A stretch of DNA of 64,000 bases from contig JAAEAF010001990.1 in NCBI GenBank assembly GCA_011037195.1, positions 1 through 64,000 on the forward strand. Reading direction: 5' to 3'. A model generated the notes under the pieces. It was given only the letters and a program-made list of their open reading frames with translations, was not told the origin of the DNA and searched no databases. Positions within the stretch are counted from its first letter, which is position 1. The number at the start of each line of letters is the position of its first letter. The DNA is from Triatoma infestans (lineage: Eukaryota > Arthropoda > Insecta > Hemiptera > Reduviidae). Positions 42,735 through 54,341 of the stretch are shown piece by piece. The position numbers were made by a program, and so were the translations under genes.

Positions 42735-43575
42735 GGGCCTCTGTGGTTTACAGATGGCTCTAGGATGGAGTGCGGGACTGGAGCGGGAGTGTATGGAGTG
42801 GGCCCAGAGGTGTCTATTGAGAAGCCTCTGGGCAGGTATTCCACTATATTCCAGGCTGAAGTGTTTGCTATTAAGGTCTGCGCCGAGGAGAACCTGCGTA
42901 GAGCCCCAAGGGGCAAGGTCATACGCATTTGCTCGGACAGTCAGGCTGCACTGAAAGCCTTAGAAGCTCACAGAACTACCTCATCCCTGGTTAAGGAATG
43001 TCGAGAGGCATTGTCGAGACTCTCCAGGCACAACAAGGTGCAGCTGTTGTGGGTGCCTGGACATGCAGGGGTTGAGGGTAATGAGACAGCTGATCAACTG
43101 GCCAGGAACGGGGCTAACACTCCGTTCATTGGTCCAGAGCCGGTCCTGGGAATAACTGGCGGAGCAATTCGTGCAGCGATTAGAGAAGTGGGGTCGCAGT
43201 AAGCATGAAGAGCTCTGGAGGAGAAGCCCGGGTGCTATACACAGTAAAAGGATGATGCCAGGACTGTGTAAACGAAGAACCCGAATGACCCTTGGTCTGA
43301 GTAGGAGCCAGATTTCTCTGGTGACGGGACTGTTTACGGGTCATGGCAGGTTCAGGAAACATCTGTACAAGGTAGGACTCATTCGAGCGGAACCCTTGTG
43401 CAGACTATGTCAGGAAGAGGAGGAAACGGCCTCCCACCTGTTGTTCGATTGCGTAGCAATAATCAGATTGAGGTATGAAACCTTCGGTACTTTGCGACCT
43501 GAGGAGATAGTAGCTCAAAACGACCTGGTGATGAAGGCCCTGAAACTCCTTAAGGAGGGAGGGTTTGTCTACTAG
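42735..43575 (+). pseudogene. LINE RNase H and C-terminal domain
   Basis: First segment (to 43202): WFTDGSRMECGTGAG, FQAEVFAIKVC, CSDSQAALKALE and GHAGVEGNETADQLA supply all four acidic RNase H residues. A frameshift near 43175-43200 leads to the second segment (to 43575), with RMTLGLSRSQISLVTGLFTG and the cysteine/histidine motif CRLCQEEEETASHLLFDC. The RT is absent. Confidence 0.75.
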
Positions 43576-43655
43576 GAACCATCGGGGGTGGCACAATAAG
43601 CCTCTGTTGGCTGCAGTGCCGGGACATGGCCCACCCGAGATAGGAGAATAATAAT
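42735..43655 (+). mobile_element. I-type LINE, 3' part with RNase H and TAA tail
   Basis: 5' truncated at the start of the RNase H domain, 3' UTR with ggctgcagtgccgggacatg and a short TAA tail. The coding part is nearly intact. A second copy is at 52735-53840. Confidence 0.75.
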
Positions 43656-43659
43656 AATA

Positions 43660-44115
43660 ATATCAATATTCAAAAGAAATCAATAGAATTCCAAGTTTGA
43701 ATAAATAGAAAGAGCGGCTTACAGCATTAGTTTTTCGGAACTTTAAAGAAAACGCTCCACAAATTTTCTTGGAATCATAAAATACAAATTAGCCTTTCAT
43801 ATTCCAGAAAAAATTTATTTTAAGGAGATTGCTGGTCATTTGGAGGTAGTTTTCAAGTGGTAATAGGGTTTGATGGAAATGCTGTTTTCTGACCGACAAT
43901 GTTAAAGACGTTCTAGTACTACGTGCCATTTGCTGAGTAACATGTACCACTCATCAACTGTAACTGCTTATCACTCACATAAGCATGTCGCAAATGAACG
44001 TTGAATATCTACCAAAAACTGAAGAAAGTTTATTGTTTATAATATTAAATAGTCATTTTACCAAGAGCAGTACAAGAAAGTGGTCGTAAGTTTTTCACAT
44101 CCATTTATTAAAAAA
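43660..44115. other. Unassigned AT-rich sequence
   Basis: Nothing recognised; it may be weakly related to the M-repeat near 43790-43900. Confidence 0.35.
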
Positions 44116-44119
44116 GATA

Positions 44120-44215
44120 AAATTGTAAACAAAAAAATAATAATAATAATAATAATAAAATGATAATAATAATAATAATAATATATAATAATAATAATAA
44201 AAATAAAATAAAGTG
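44120..44215 (+). repeat. (TAA)n-type microsatellite
   Basis: Interrupted ATA/TAA repeats with a few T and A variants. Confidence 0.8.
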
Positions 44216-44309
44216 ATTTCATTTGAATAGAGGTAAGTATTTAGACATTAGAAGTATTTAGGTTTGGAACAGTATCAGGTGCAATGTCCGTCCTTGAGGA
44301 ATTTGGAAT

Positions 44310-44720
44310 GCCTGAGTAGTTAATTGTCGTTGTGGTGGTTGGTTCCGCAGAGCTAGAAAGCATTAGAGACATTTTTCGTGGTAGCTTGCTTCATTTTGTG
44401 GTCATCGACCGGTTTCGGGCGTTCGCCCATCTTCAGGATGCGTTTGTCAAACAGTGCGATAACACAGACTTGCACAGAGCAAATTCAGTTTTTACACTGA
44501 CTGGTCCTTTTTAATTGTATTTAAAACTAAACTTTTAAACTAGGTCAAAGGGAGGTATGGTAATGGTAGCTGGGTGGGAAAGGAACACGTGTTTGGGTTG
44601 TTAAAGGGGGCAAATTTTCCTTAAAATGGAAACAACACGAAGGGGTCTAATTTTTAAGCTCTGTTGTTGGAGGGAGATTCACTTGACAATTAAATAATCA
44701 GAATAACTTTAAGATTAAAT
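44310..44720. repeat. Penelope-type end, family P3, long version
   Basis: From gtggttggttccgcagagct through the hammerhead-like motif to a subterminal block (ggttgttaaagggggcaaat, gttgttggagggagattcac) that matches 12360-12540 in reverse. Confidence 0.6.
44403..44441 (-). ncRNA. Hammerhead-like motif, family P3, intact
   Basis: Minus strand: GCATC, CTGAAGA, one T, stem GGGC/GCCC with loop GAAC, GAAA, ACCGGT overlapping GTC, GATG. This is the best preserved P3 copy. Confidence 0.55.
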
Positions 44721-45212
44721 TAAATAACAATTTCAAGCTAACCCAATATAAAATTAAGCTATTATAATAATAAAAATTAAATATACATAAGCATAAAACA
44801 ATTAAAATAATCAAACCAAATAAACATTTCATATAATATGTAAGTTTTTTAATGAAAATAAACAGAGGATAGCTATGGCAAATTCACAATAAACTCTCAA
44901 GTTTCTATTTAAAAACAATAATCTTGTTAAATTAACAAAGATAAAGTAATGAATTCAACAAAATTAATAATAAGACAGGAAGTGTTCTCTGTAACAGATG
45001 CCAACACTGCTTTGTGTTCAACTGGCCAAACCATATACATTAGGAATAATAAAATAAGTTATTTTATTATCCCATTTTGTGTATGTTTACATCAACATAG
45101 GTTCATATTCTAAATGGTAAGTTATTGTCTGTATAGTTCTCCTAACGATATGAAAGAAAATATTACGAAAACTTCATTGTAAATAGTATATAATTTCTAT
45201 ATATACACTAAT
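44721..45212. other. AT-rich 3' region of gene D
   Basis: 3' flank of gene D on the minus strand. A possible AATAAA lies at 45063-45068, about 145 bases after the stop. Nothing else seen. Confidence 0.4.
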
Positions 45213-45362
45213 TTACTGTTTACAACATCTATCAGCGGCTTGTGTAAATTCGAAAATTTTTTTTACATCTAAACTCTTAGTTTGCTGGATTTGTAGGTTG
45301 GTCATTGTGCGAAAGAAGCCATTCTTCTGCAGCAAATCTCGCTTTATCTGTTCCAGTTCATC
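45213..45362 (-). CDS. Gene D, exon 3 (last exon)
   Basis: Acceptor tgttttacag, then GAT at 45362; 49 codons to TAA at 45215-45213. It starts DELEQIKRDLLQKNGFF and ends QAADRCCKQ. Unlike genes B and C, it has no hydrophobic tail, and it finishes with a Cys-Cys pair, so the product should be freely secreted and may form disulfides. Phase 0 with the exon at 52101-52388. The exon was found by frame and splice sites; it is too short to stand out on its own, so it should be tested with RNA data. Total protein 162 residues. Confidence 0.65.
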   Translation of the reverse strand, partial: DELEQIKRDLLQKNGFFRTMTNLQIQQTKSLDVKKIFEFTQAADRCCKQ

Positions 45363-45479
45363 CTGTAAAACATTTTTATGTTATAAAATCTCCACTTGTA
45401 AATTAATAAATATTTTAATGAAATTGTTCTAAGACCCAATAGTTTATGGCCGCCGTTCTGGTTGATGGATTTTATTCGT

Positions 45480-45690
45480 AAACTTTATGTCTGATGCGGT
45501 GATAGTACCTAAATGGAATTCCAAGTTTGAGCTTCCTGCGACTTTTCGCTTTTGGGATATTCTGTTAGCGCCACGCTAACACACACACACACACACACAC
45601 ACACAATACAGTCCATTTTCAAAAACCAATTTTTGGAATCAGAGGGGTTCAAAACGGTGAAAACTCAAACTCGAAAGTCAGGCAAGAACA
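45480..45690 (-). mobile_element. M-repeat 5' fragment with (AC)n
   Basis: Reverse match to the M-repeat start, including the AC microsatellite at 45581-45604 and ttccaagtttgagcttcctg. Confidence 0.65.
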
Positions 45691-46518
45691 CAATACATCC
45701 ATTCATTATCAGTAAAATAAAAATAAAATAAATAAAAAACTTTAAAATCTTTTAATAAAGTAATAAGATAGGAAGTTTATTTCTGTATTGCTTAAAGAAA
45801 CTTTATAATTTACGTAGCAAGAAGCTTTACAAAATAATTTAACCTAAAAAACATTTAACTGAATTAATCCTTTTTATATTGTGTCTACACACACCTACAA
45901 CTACATCCACATACTTAGCAATAAATATATTTATATATACACAAACAAACAATATATAGATGTTGTGTGTTTGTTTGTAGCTAAGTACATGTATGTAGAG
46001 ATAGGTGTAACAGGCTGTACAAAATATTTAGCCATAAAACAATATATTAATAATTATAACAATGTCAGACATTAGTTTTCGTCTATTTTTGGAGGAGTCG
46101 CAGGGACAACATATTCACTTTATCCTTAGCATGATATACACTCTCCTTAGCATTAATTTATAATACAGCTTATCTCAGGAAAGGGAAAACAAGAGTATAT
46201 TTGTAGCCTTTGTTCATTTGACAAGCTACTGAGGTTAAAGCTTTATAAAATGGGTATCAATGGCATTATAAGGTGCATTAAATATTTATATAAGTCTGTT
46301 GCATGTGTAAACTCTTAGAATGTAATCTTTCGAACGAGATAACTGTACAGAAGGAATCCTTCAAGGAGAAATTACTAAGCCCATTTATTAATCAGATATG
46401 ATTGAATTCTTTGATAAAATTAGAGTGTCAAGAATTTATTACTCATTAAATGAAATTTATAATATTGAAATTTGCGGATTATTTGGCAGATATGAACTAT
46501 AATTCCAAATAGGCAAAT
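45691..46518. other. AT-rich intron 2 sequence of gene D
   Basis: Microsatellite-like ATATAT and ACAC patches near 45880-45990. Nothing coding. Confidence 0.4.
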
Positions 46519-46735
46519 CTCTACTAACTCCTACTCTACTGACTCTTATCTACTGACTCCTATCTACTAATCCCTACTCTACTGACTAATCTACTAACTA
46601 ACTCCTACTCTACTGAGTCCGATCTACTGACTCCTATCTACTAACCCCTATCTACTGACTAATCTATTAATAACTCCTAATCTACTGACGCCTAATCTAG
46701 TGATTCCTAATGTCTCACCCTACTTTACTGACAAA
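46519..46735 (+). repeat. Minisatellite of CTACT-ACTCCTA type
   Basis: About 10-20 imperfect units of ctactgactcctat/ctactaactccta. A second array with the same flanks (gtctcaccctactttactgac, actcatgatatttccact) is at 51261-51438. Confidence 0.75.
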
Positions 46736-47061
46736 CTCATGATATTTCCACTATTTCCCCACAATCACTTAGACCTAGTTACCAAAGGAATATTCTACGA
46801 AAACAATTATGTTCTGGAAAATAAAAAAACAGACTAAAAATATGACGGCAAGACCAAGAGTTCTGAATATTTTAAATGTATTTTTCACTCATATCTGACA
46901 CTATTATGAAGGTACAGAGCAGTCATACTTAACATTTTTGTTCTCAGGGCCATTATATATGTTGGCAATACTGAGCAGGCCGCAACAAGGTTGTACTCTA
47001 TATCAAAATTTGTATAAAAATAAAAAATACAAAACAACTAAATGTTATCATGCTTTTATAG

Positions 47062-48077
47062 AAAAAAAATCTGGTGTGAAACACTCACACAACTTTCTCT
47101 TACTCCAGTTCTCAAAATGATAATTGACAAATTTTATAGTTTGTGTACCAAATTTAATGAAATTCGTCGAAAACTGAAAAAACTGTTCAGTAAAAGCGCA
47201 CTTCCGGTTTACTAATTTTCTTGAAACTCGGAATTTCAGCCATCTATTTATTTCTAACTAATTATGTTTGGATGATAGAATTGTATAATGAACTAGGATA
47301 CCACTTTGATGAAAATCTAACCCCACCCCTCCCTTAAAAGTGCTCTTAAAAGAAATTTCCCAGAGAAATGTTTTAGATAAAAGTTGTAGATCTTTGCATG
47401 TTTAGTTTATATACGAAGTTTCAAAAAAATCGTCAAAGCCATTTTTGAGAAAATTGCGAAAAAGTGAATAAATCATTTAGTAAAGTGGTAAAGTAAACGC
47501 ACTTCCGGTTATCCGATTTTTTTCAAACTCAGAATTTCAACAACATATTTAATTCTAATTAACATTATTTAGATGGCAGAATTGTCTAATAAACTGAAAT
47601 AGCACTTTAGATGGAAACCTAACCCCACCCCTCCCCCAAAAGTGCCCTTCAATGCATTTTCCCGGAGAAATGTTTCTAATAAAAGTTGTAGTTCTTTGTA
47701 TGTGTGGTTGATGTTTAAAGTTTAAAGAAAATCGTCGGAGCCATTTTTGAGAAAATCGCAAAAAAGTAAAAAATCCAACTAGTAAAGTGGTACTTCCGGT
47801 TGAGGAATTTTTACAGATAACGTACAGTCAGATCCCATGGTGACCTCTAAACGGAATATCAAATTTCAACTTTCTACGATTTTTCGTTTTGAGCTATGCT
47901 GTTCATACATACATACACAAATCACACACACACACACACACCCACACACACACACAGACCATTTGCTAAAAACACACTTTTTTGGACTCGAGGACCTCAA
48001 AACGGATATTTCCGGTGAAACTCGATATCGAAAATGACACGATTACATACTTCCTCTTACTAGGAGTAAGAGAAAGT
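47062..48077 (-). mobile_element. M-repeat, left arm of a palindrome
   Basis: Complete M-repeat on the minus strand. Ends share actttctcttactcc in inverted orientation; the interior has two to three diverged core units of about 300 bp and an AC microsatellite at 47925-47956. It is nearly identical to the right arm at 48114-49060. Confidence 0.75.
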
Positions 48078-48113
48078 TAATTAGTATTTAATTTTGATAA
48101 GCATTTGATTCTT

Positions 48114-49503
48114 ACTTTCTCTTACTCCTCCTAGTAAGAGGAAGTATTGTAATCGTGTCAAATTTTGATATTGAGTTTTCACGGAAATATCCGTTTTAAG
48201 GTCCCCTGAGTCCAAAAAAAGTGGTTTTTAGTAAATGGTCTGTGTGTTTGTGTGTATGTATGTATGTGAACAGCCTAGCTCAAAAACGAAAAATCGTAGA
48301 AAGTTCAAATTTGATATTCCGTTGTTATCACCATAGGATCCGACAGTGGGCCATATGTCAAAATTGCTCAACCGGAAGTACCACTTTACTAGTTTTTTTT
48401 TTGTTTTTTTTTTTTACGTTTTTGCGATTTTCAAAAATTGCTCCAACGATTTTCGTCAAAATTGGTATATCAACTACACATAATAACAGCTACAACTTTT
48501 ATTTGAAACATTTCTCCGTGAAAATTCATTTAAGGGCAGTTATGGGGGAAGGGTGGAGTTAGGTTTTCATCTAAAGTGCCATTTCAGTTTATTAAACAAA
48601 TCTATCATCTAAATAATGTTAATTAGAATTAAATATGTTGTTGAAATTCCGAGTTTGAAAAAAATCGGATAACCGGAAGTGCGTTTACTTTACCACTTTA
48701 CTAAATGATTTATTCACTTTTTCGCAATTTTCTCAAAAATGGCTCCGACGATTTTTTTGAAACTTCGTATATAAACTAAATATGCAAAGATCTACAACTT
48801 TTATTAAAACATTTCTCTGGGAAATTTCTTTTAAGAGCACTTTTAGGGGAGGGGTGGGGTTAGATTTTCATCAAAGTGCTATCCTAGTTCATTATACAAT
48901 TCTATCATCCAAACATAATTAGTTAGAAATAAATAGATGGCTGAAATTCCGAGTTTCAAGAAAATTAGTAAACCGGAAGTGCGCTTTTACTGAACAGTTT
49001 TTTCAGTTTTCGACGAATTTCATTAAATTTGGTACATAAACTATAAAATTTGTCAATTATAACCGGAAGTGTGCGTTTACTTTACCACTTTACTAAATGA
49101 TTTTTTTTTTTTTCACTTTTTCGCAATTTTCTCAAAAATGTCTCCGACGATTTTTCTTGAAATTTCCTATATAAACTAAACATACAAAGATCTACAACTT
49201 TTATTTAAAACTTTGGGAAAATTCATTTAATGGGGGAACTTTTAGGGGAGGGCTGGGGTCATGTTTTTCTCTAAAGTGCTGTCATAGTTGATTATACAAT
49301 TCTATCATCCCAACAAAATTAATCAGAAATACATAGATGGCCAAAATTCCGAGTTTTTCCGCCAGAATTAGTAAACCAGAAGTGCGCTTTTACTGGACAG
49401 TTTTTTCAGTTTTCGACGAATTTCAACAAACTATAAAATTAGTCAATTATAATTTTGGGAACTGGAGTAAGAGAAAGTTGTGTGAGTGTTTTACATCAGA
49501 TTT
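48114..49503 (+). mobile_element. M-repeat, right arm of a palindrome, one extra core unit
   Basis: Starts actttctcttactcc, with TG-rich block at 48240-48265. Core units begin near 48350, 48665 and 49062. The last unit is absent from the left arm. Ends ggagtaagagaaagttgtg and a T run. Sequence variants are shared with the left arm (ttcttttaagagcac, cctagttcattatac), so one arm was copied from the other. Confidence 0.75.
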
Positions 49504-50440
49504 TTTTACAAACAAATTAGGTTTATAGCTGATATCATCTACTCTCAATGTGATCAGAGATTCTATAAGCCGATTTTTATAAAAGTCCTTTGCAAATTTC
49601 ATTTTAAAATATTGGATGATGAAAGAAATATTTATGCTAACAAGCTTTCATAAATATAAAAAGATCAGAAGAGCATATTCTTGTACAATCCTGTCGGGTA
49701 TCAATTCTCCAAAATGCTACGTACTCCTTTCTCTCCCTTCCTGTTTTAAAATAATTTCCACATTCAAATATCAGTTTTAGATTCAATGAATTCCTCAAAA
49801 ATTAGCTTTGCATTATCACATTACAGCTCACAGTTGCATTTTCTACATTTCTTTCTTAAATATCTGACTCTTAAATACCTCAGATATGAAAGCCAAGTAG
49901 TGAATTGAATTATTTAACATTTCTTAAAGAGAATCTCGAAACCCACTGTTTTCTTTGAATATTTTTCGTTTCATATATTTGGGAGGCCCTTTTGTCATTG
50001 CGAGTAATAAAATTATTTGAGACACACAAGATACGGTTCAAAATAGCCACCCGTAACAGTTCGGCGTGCAATTGGACTTTCAAACTTACAAGAAACAAAA
50101 CTTCATATTCGCGTTATTATCCAAACCCTTCATCACAAAAATATTAGACTATATTTCGTCCCTGATCTAAAAAGTTCATTAGAATTGTTTTAAGCATGCA
50201 AAGTTTCTTCTATTGTAACGCATTGTAAAATTTGTGGTGCTTACAGTAATAAAAGGTACGGTTATCTATTTTTTAAATTTTTTAATACTGTTTATTTTTG
50301 CACTGTACGTGTTAAACGGAAGTCTAAATTCTTTGCTTACTGTAACTGATGATAAAAACTTGCAGATATTGTCAATTATGCTATCAAAGTACTACAAACC
50401 TTGGACAACTCGTGTTAGATATTATCTCAAAATAAGGTTC
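49504..50440. other. Unassigned intron 2 sequence of gene D
   Basis: AT-rich; no supported gene. Confidence 0.4.
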
Positions 50441-51215
50441 ATTTTTTTTTTTTTCGGATATTTCCACAAATCGTGGTTCCCTTCAGCCATCGAGCGCTAT
50501 TGCTCTCTTCCAAGCAACACGAACCTCTGCTTGTTCTTCCGTCAGGCCGTAACCAGCCATCATCCCTTCCATCTATCTACCTCTGGATCTACCTTTCCTC
50601 CTTCGGACATCCACCTCACTCTCCATCACCACCCTAGGCAATCTTCCTAGGCCCATCCTCCTCACATGCCCATACCACGTGAGTGCCTTAGTATCAATGA
50701 TTTCCAGGATATTCCTCTCCACACCCATCCTCTTTCTAATGTCGTTATTTCTAACTTCATCCCGCCTCGAACATCCTGCAGATCTCCTCCAAAAATCCAT
50801 CTCCACTGCCATGAGTCTCTCGCGTTGTCTTCTGTTCTGCACCCAGTTTCTGCCCTACAGTAGGATACCTTGGAGGATCGATGTGAAGATCAGCCTTTTG
50901 GTTCCGGGTTTTTCCGCTCCATAGCACTGGGTTCAATACTCCTATTACTTTTTTCCCCTCCCTAATTCTACTCTCTACTTCCTGCTTGGAGGAGCCATCC
51001 TTTTCTCCTATTGACCCTAAGTATTTAAAATAATCCACTCTTTTAATGCGTCTACTATTCTATTTTTATGGTACTCTGGTATTCGACGTGGACAAGTGCT
51101 CCGTCTTATCAAAAGCATAACCTTCCATCAAATTCCTCAGCATATAGCTAGCATCATCTACATCTTCTGCAATAATAACCTGGTCGTCTGCGAACAGAAG
51201 GTTAGAAATGTACAG
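50441..51215 (-). mobile_element. LINE (RTE-like) 3' part, minus strand
   Basis: Minus strand: LLFADDQVIIAEDVDDASYM near 51190, then YFKYLGSIGEKDGSSKQEVE, RERLMAVEMDFWRRSAGCSR and ALTWYGHVRRMGLGRLPRVV, then a WKRAIALDG end, and a poly(A) tail (T run at 50441-50454). The FADDQ motif and WYGHVRRM block fit RTE or related insect LINEs. Two frame changes. Confidence 0.7.
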
Positions 51216-51260
51216 ATTATCTGTAATCTTTATTCCTTAATCATTTTTACTTTATTTAAA

Positions 51261-51438
51261 TCTACTAACTCCCACTTTACTGACTAATCTACTAACTCCT
51301 AGCTACTAACTCCTACTCTACTGACTCCTTTCTTCTAGCCCCTACTCTATTGACTAATCTACAAACTCCTACTCTACTAACTCCTATCTAGTGACTCCTA
51401 ATCTAGTGATCCTAATGTCTCACTCTATTTTACTGACA
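51261..51438 (+). repeat. Minisatellite, second copy
   Basis: Same unit and flanks as 46519-46735. Shared unique flank on the right to about 51520 shows that a segment, not just the repeat, was duplicated. Confidence 0.7.
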
Positions 51439-51529
51439 AACTCATGATATTTCCACTGTTTCCCAAAATCACTTAGACGTAGTTACCACAGAAATATTCT
51501 GCGAATACGACTGTGTTCTGAGTTTTTTT

Positions 51530-52100
51530 ACAAAATAGTTCAATATTGCTCAATTTAAATGTCACTGTTACCAAATTATGTTACCAGACGCACAGACTCA
51601 CACATGCGAATTAACTATGAAGTCAAATGCAAAGTTAATTTACTGTAGCTCCCTTGTGCTGTCTATGTTCCTTGTAGTCTTCTATAAAAAGTAAATTAAG
51701 TAATTATGTGTAGTAATGAAAACGTATCGCATTTATATGAAACTTTTTTTTAAATAAAATAGAGTTTAAGAGGATATATGAGGGCGAGATCTATACTTCT
51801 AGTTTTTAAAGTGCATAGTGCCCCAGTATTTTTGGGGCTTCCTGGTAGTGCTGCCACCTGGATTGATCACCTGGACAACTTCACTACCCAGTCAAACTAA
51901 CCAACATATGAGATGTTCGTCTCCCATTATCCAAATTATTGTCATGGGATTGAAGCCAAATAAAATTCTAGTGAACATTCTAATCTCAAGAAAACAGAAT
52001 TGGGAAAAATAGAAAATAGAATTCCAGACTGTCAATTAGAATTTGGGAGAAAATCGTGTGACCGTATGAATATTTCAAGCAGATTTTGCCTGCTACTTAC
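51530..52100. other. Intron 2 start of gene D
   Basis: No recognisable feature. Confidence 0.4.
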
Positions 52101-52388
52101 CTGAGTCAGTATTCCCAAGTCCAGTTCCTGCCTGCATTGTTGTAAGTACCCAGCCAAACCGATCAAATTAAAATATCCTATCTGATGGACAACCAGTGAT
52201 AAAATGTCTGCAGCTTCCTGGGCACATCTCACAGCACGTTCGTCTCCTTTTTGCCGGACTACCTCCAACATATCACTCTCTATTTGATTAATATCGCTAT
52301 CTATTTCTGGAACTAGCTGGAACAGTTCGTTTTCCAATTCTTGTAATTTTAATTTCATTTTTTCCAAATCTTCTGGAGTAACTTGACT
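52101..52388 (-). CDS. Gene D, exon 2: helical domain
   Basis: Acceptor aaatttcag, then AGT at 52388; ends ACTCAG|GTAAGTAG at 52101. 96 codons, phase 0 on both sides, as in genes B and C. It starts SQVTPEDLEKMKLKLQELEN, which lines up with QQQDLNKIKVELKEL of B and C (DL-K-K--L-EL spacing), and is helical with regular Leu/Ile. It has Cys in VRCAQE and QQCRQE. Identity to B and C is low, so this is an old paralogue. The product is expected to be secreted. An open frame extends beyond both splice sites, but the junction sequences and the paralogue pattern favour this exon. Confidence 0.75.
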
Positions 52389-52734
52389 CTGAAATTTACA
52401 TACATTACATTTCAATATACCTAAAAGATAGGAACATAAAATGAACTGCAAAAACGTTAAGCTTTTCTGTAAAGTACATAGTATGGCGCTACCAATTGCT
52501 CTATGCACAAGCCCGTTTGTTCTTAAGTGCATTAAATTCACTGTTATCTTGTTTTATTGAAATATTTTTTCCAAAAAACGGAAGTATCTATAAGTTATGT
52601 AAACCTTAAACCAATAACTATTCCACTAAATAACCAAGGGATACTTATTTACATGTCCTATTACCAACTAACTCTTTGATATAAATGCCAAGATTGAATT
52701 AGAACTTTAATGATTTAGTTTTAGTTACTCCATC

Positions 52735-53840
52735 TCCAGGCACAACAAGGTACAGCTGCTATAGGTGCCTGGTCATGCAGGGATTATTTTTATTTTTTCT
52801 TTAATTTAACTCTTGAGGGTAATGAGACAGCTAATCAATTGGCCAGGCACGGGACAAACACTCCGTTCATAGGTCCAGAGCTGGTCCTGAGGATAACTGG
52901 CGGAGCGATTCGTGCAGCGATTTACACAGTTAAAGGATGATGCCAGGTCTGTGTAAACGAAGGCCCAAATGACACTTAGTCTGAGTAGGAGCCAGATTTC
53001 TCTGGTGACGGGACTATTTACGGGTCATGGTATGAATAGATTAGAAGGGGGGGTGAGCCTCATTCCACTGCGTCCTAAAAGTTGAGGTCTATTGTGGATC
53101 CCCTTAAGTTACAGAACAGTCCCCAGCTTTGCCCTCCTAATTAGAGCAAAGCTGAGAGCGGCTCCGTCATGAAGCTTTCAGCTTCGGGATTGCCCGTCCC
53201 CAATTGAAGAAACCTGATCCTCGCCAGGCCGGCGCACTCACAAAGGATGTGCGCCGGGGTCTCCTCCTCTACCTTGCAGAATCGGCATACCGCACTATCC
53301 CCAAGTAGTAGGTGGTGCATGTGTCTATTCAGCCTACAATGCCCTGTTAGTAGACCCACAATTAGTCTTATATCCCTTCGGGTCTGGCTCAGTAGGTCTT
53401 TGGTAAATTTAGGCAGATGTCTTTTAATGAAGAGCTTTGCCTGCCTCTGTCCTGGTGTTCCCTCCCACCAACGCAGACGCTGATCTTCTATCCACCCCTG
53501 ATAGAAGTGCGGGTCATGGTAGGTTCAGGAATCATCTGTACAAGGTAGGGCTCATTCGAGCGGAACCCTTGTGCAGATTATGTCAGGAAGAGGAGGAAAC
53601 GGCCCCCCACCTGTTGTTTGATTGCGTTGCAATAATTAAATTGAGGTATGAGACCTTCGGTACTTTGCGACCTGAGGAGATAATAGCTCAAAATGACCTG
53701 GTGGTGAAGGCCCTCAAACTTCTTAAGGAGGAGGGAGAGTTTGTCTACTAGGAACTATCGGGGATGGCACAATAAGCCTCTGTTGGCTGCAGGGCCGGAA
53801 TATAGCCCACCCCTATTCTGAGGTTGGTTATAATAATAAT
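52735..53840 (+). mobile_element. I-type LINE copy with nested insertion
   Basis: Fragments of the same LINE as 42735-43655: RNase H end at 52735-53032 and, after a nested element, GHGRFRNHLYKVGLIRAEPL and CRLCQEEEETAPHLLFDC at 53510-53751, then 3' UTR and TAA tail. A 45-bp insert sits at 52782. Confidence 0.75.
53033..53509 (-). mobile_element. Nested LINE fragment with 12-bp target duplication
   Basis: Flanked by cgggtcatggta at 53021-53032 and 53510-53521. Minus-strand frame open from 53509 to a stop at 53141: QRLRWWEGTPGQRQAKLF, VGLLTGHCRLNRHMHHLL and CRFCKVEEETPAHILCEC. This is the C-terminal region of a LINE of another subfamily. 477 bp, 5' truncated, no frame damage, so young. Confidence 0.85.
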
Positions 53841-54341
53841 AAATACTCCATCTCATACAGTCTACAACAGGGACCGACATGAGATTTATCAAGTACAAAC
53901 GTACTCTTAAACTGAATTAATTCGAGGGATTCACAAGCAGGTGCATGAAAGTGGTCTTTGTCATCCCTATTGGTCCCCTTACAACATTAAACGTCCGACA
54001 ACCAATAAGTTAATTACAAGTATATTGACAGAAGGACTCTGTGTTAACTCCTAGTGCCAGAAAATAAATTGTAATCCTGACTTTTAAAAGCATCTCGCGA
54101 TGAATAGTAGAATGATTATATTGCTTTCCCTGCCAAACACGTGTCTGTTTAATTCTGTACCAAGCTTCCTGCCAGTTTTTTCATCTCCACAAAGAAGGAT
54201 AGAAATCCATACAAGATCCTATCTCAAATATTTACTCAAATACTAAATATTTTTAATATTATTATTTAAGTATGTAATAACCTCTGAAGAGACTCCCAGG
54301 CTATCAATAATCCTCAAAACTTTTAGAGTACACATTACTTT

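Noticed and set aside
47837..48562. Frames rich in His-Thr and Val-Cys repeats
   Set aside because: Translations of AC/TG microsatellites inside M-repeats.
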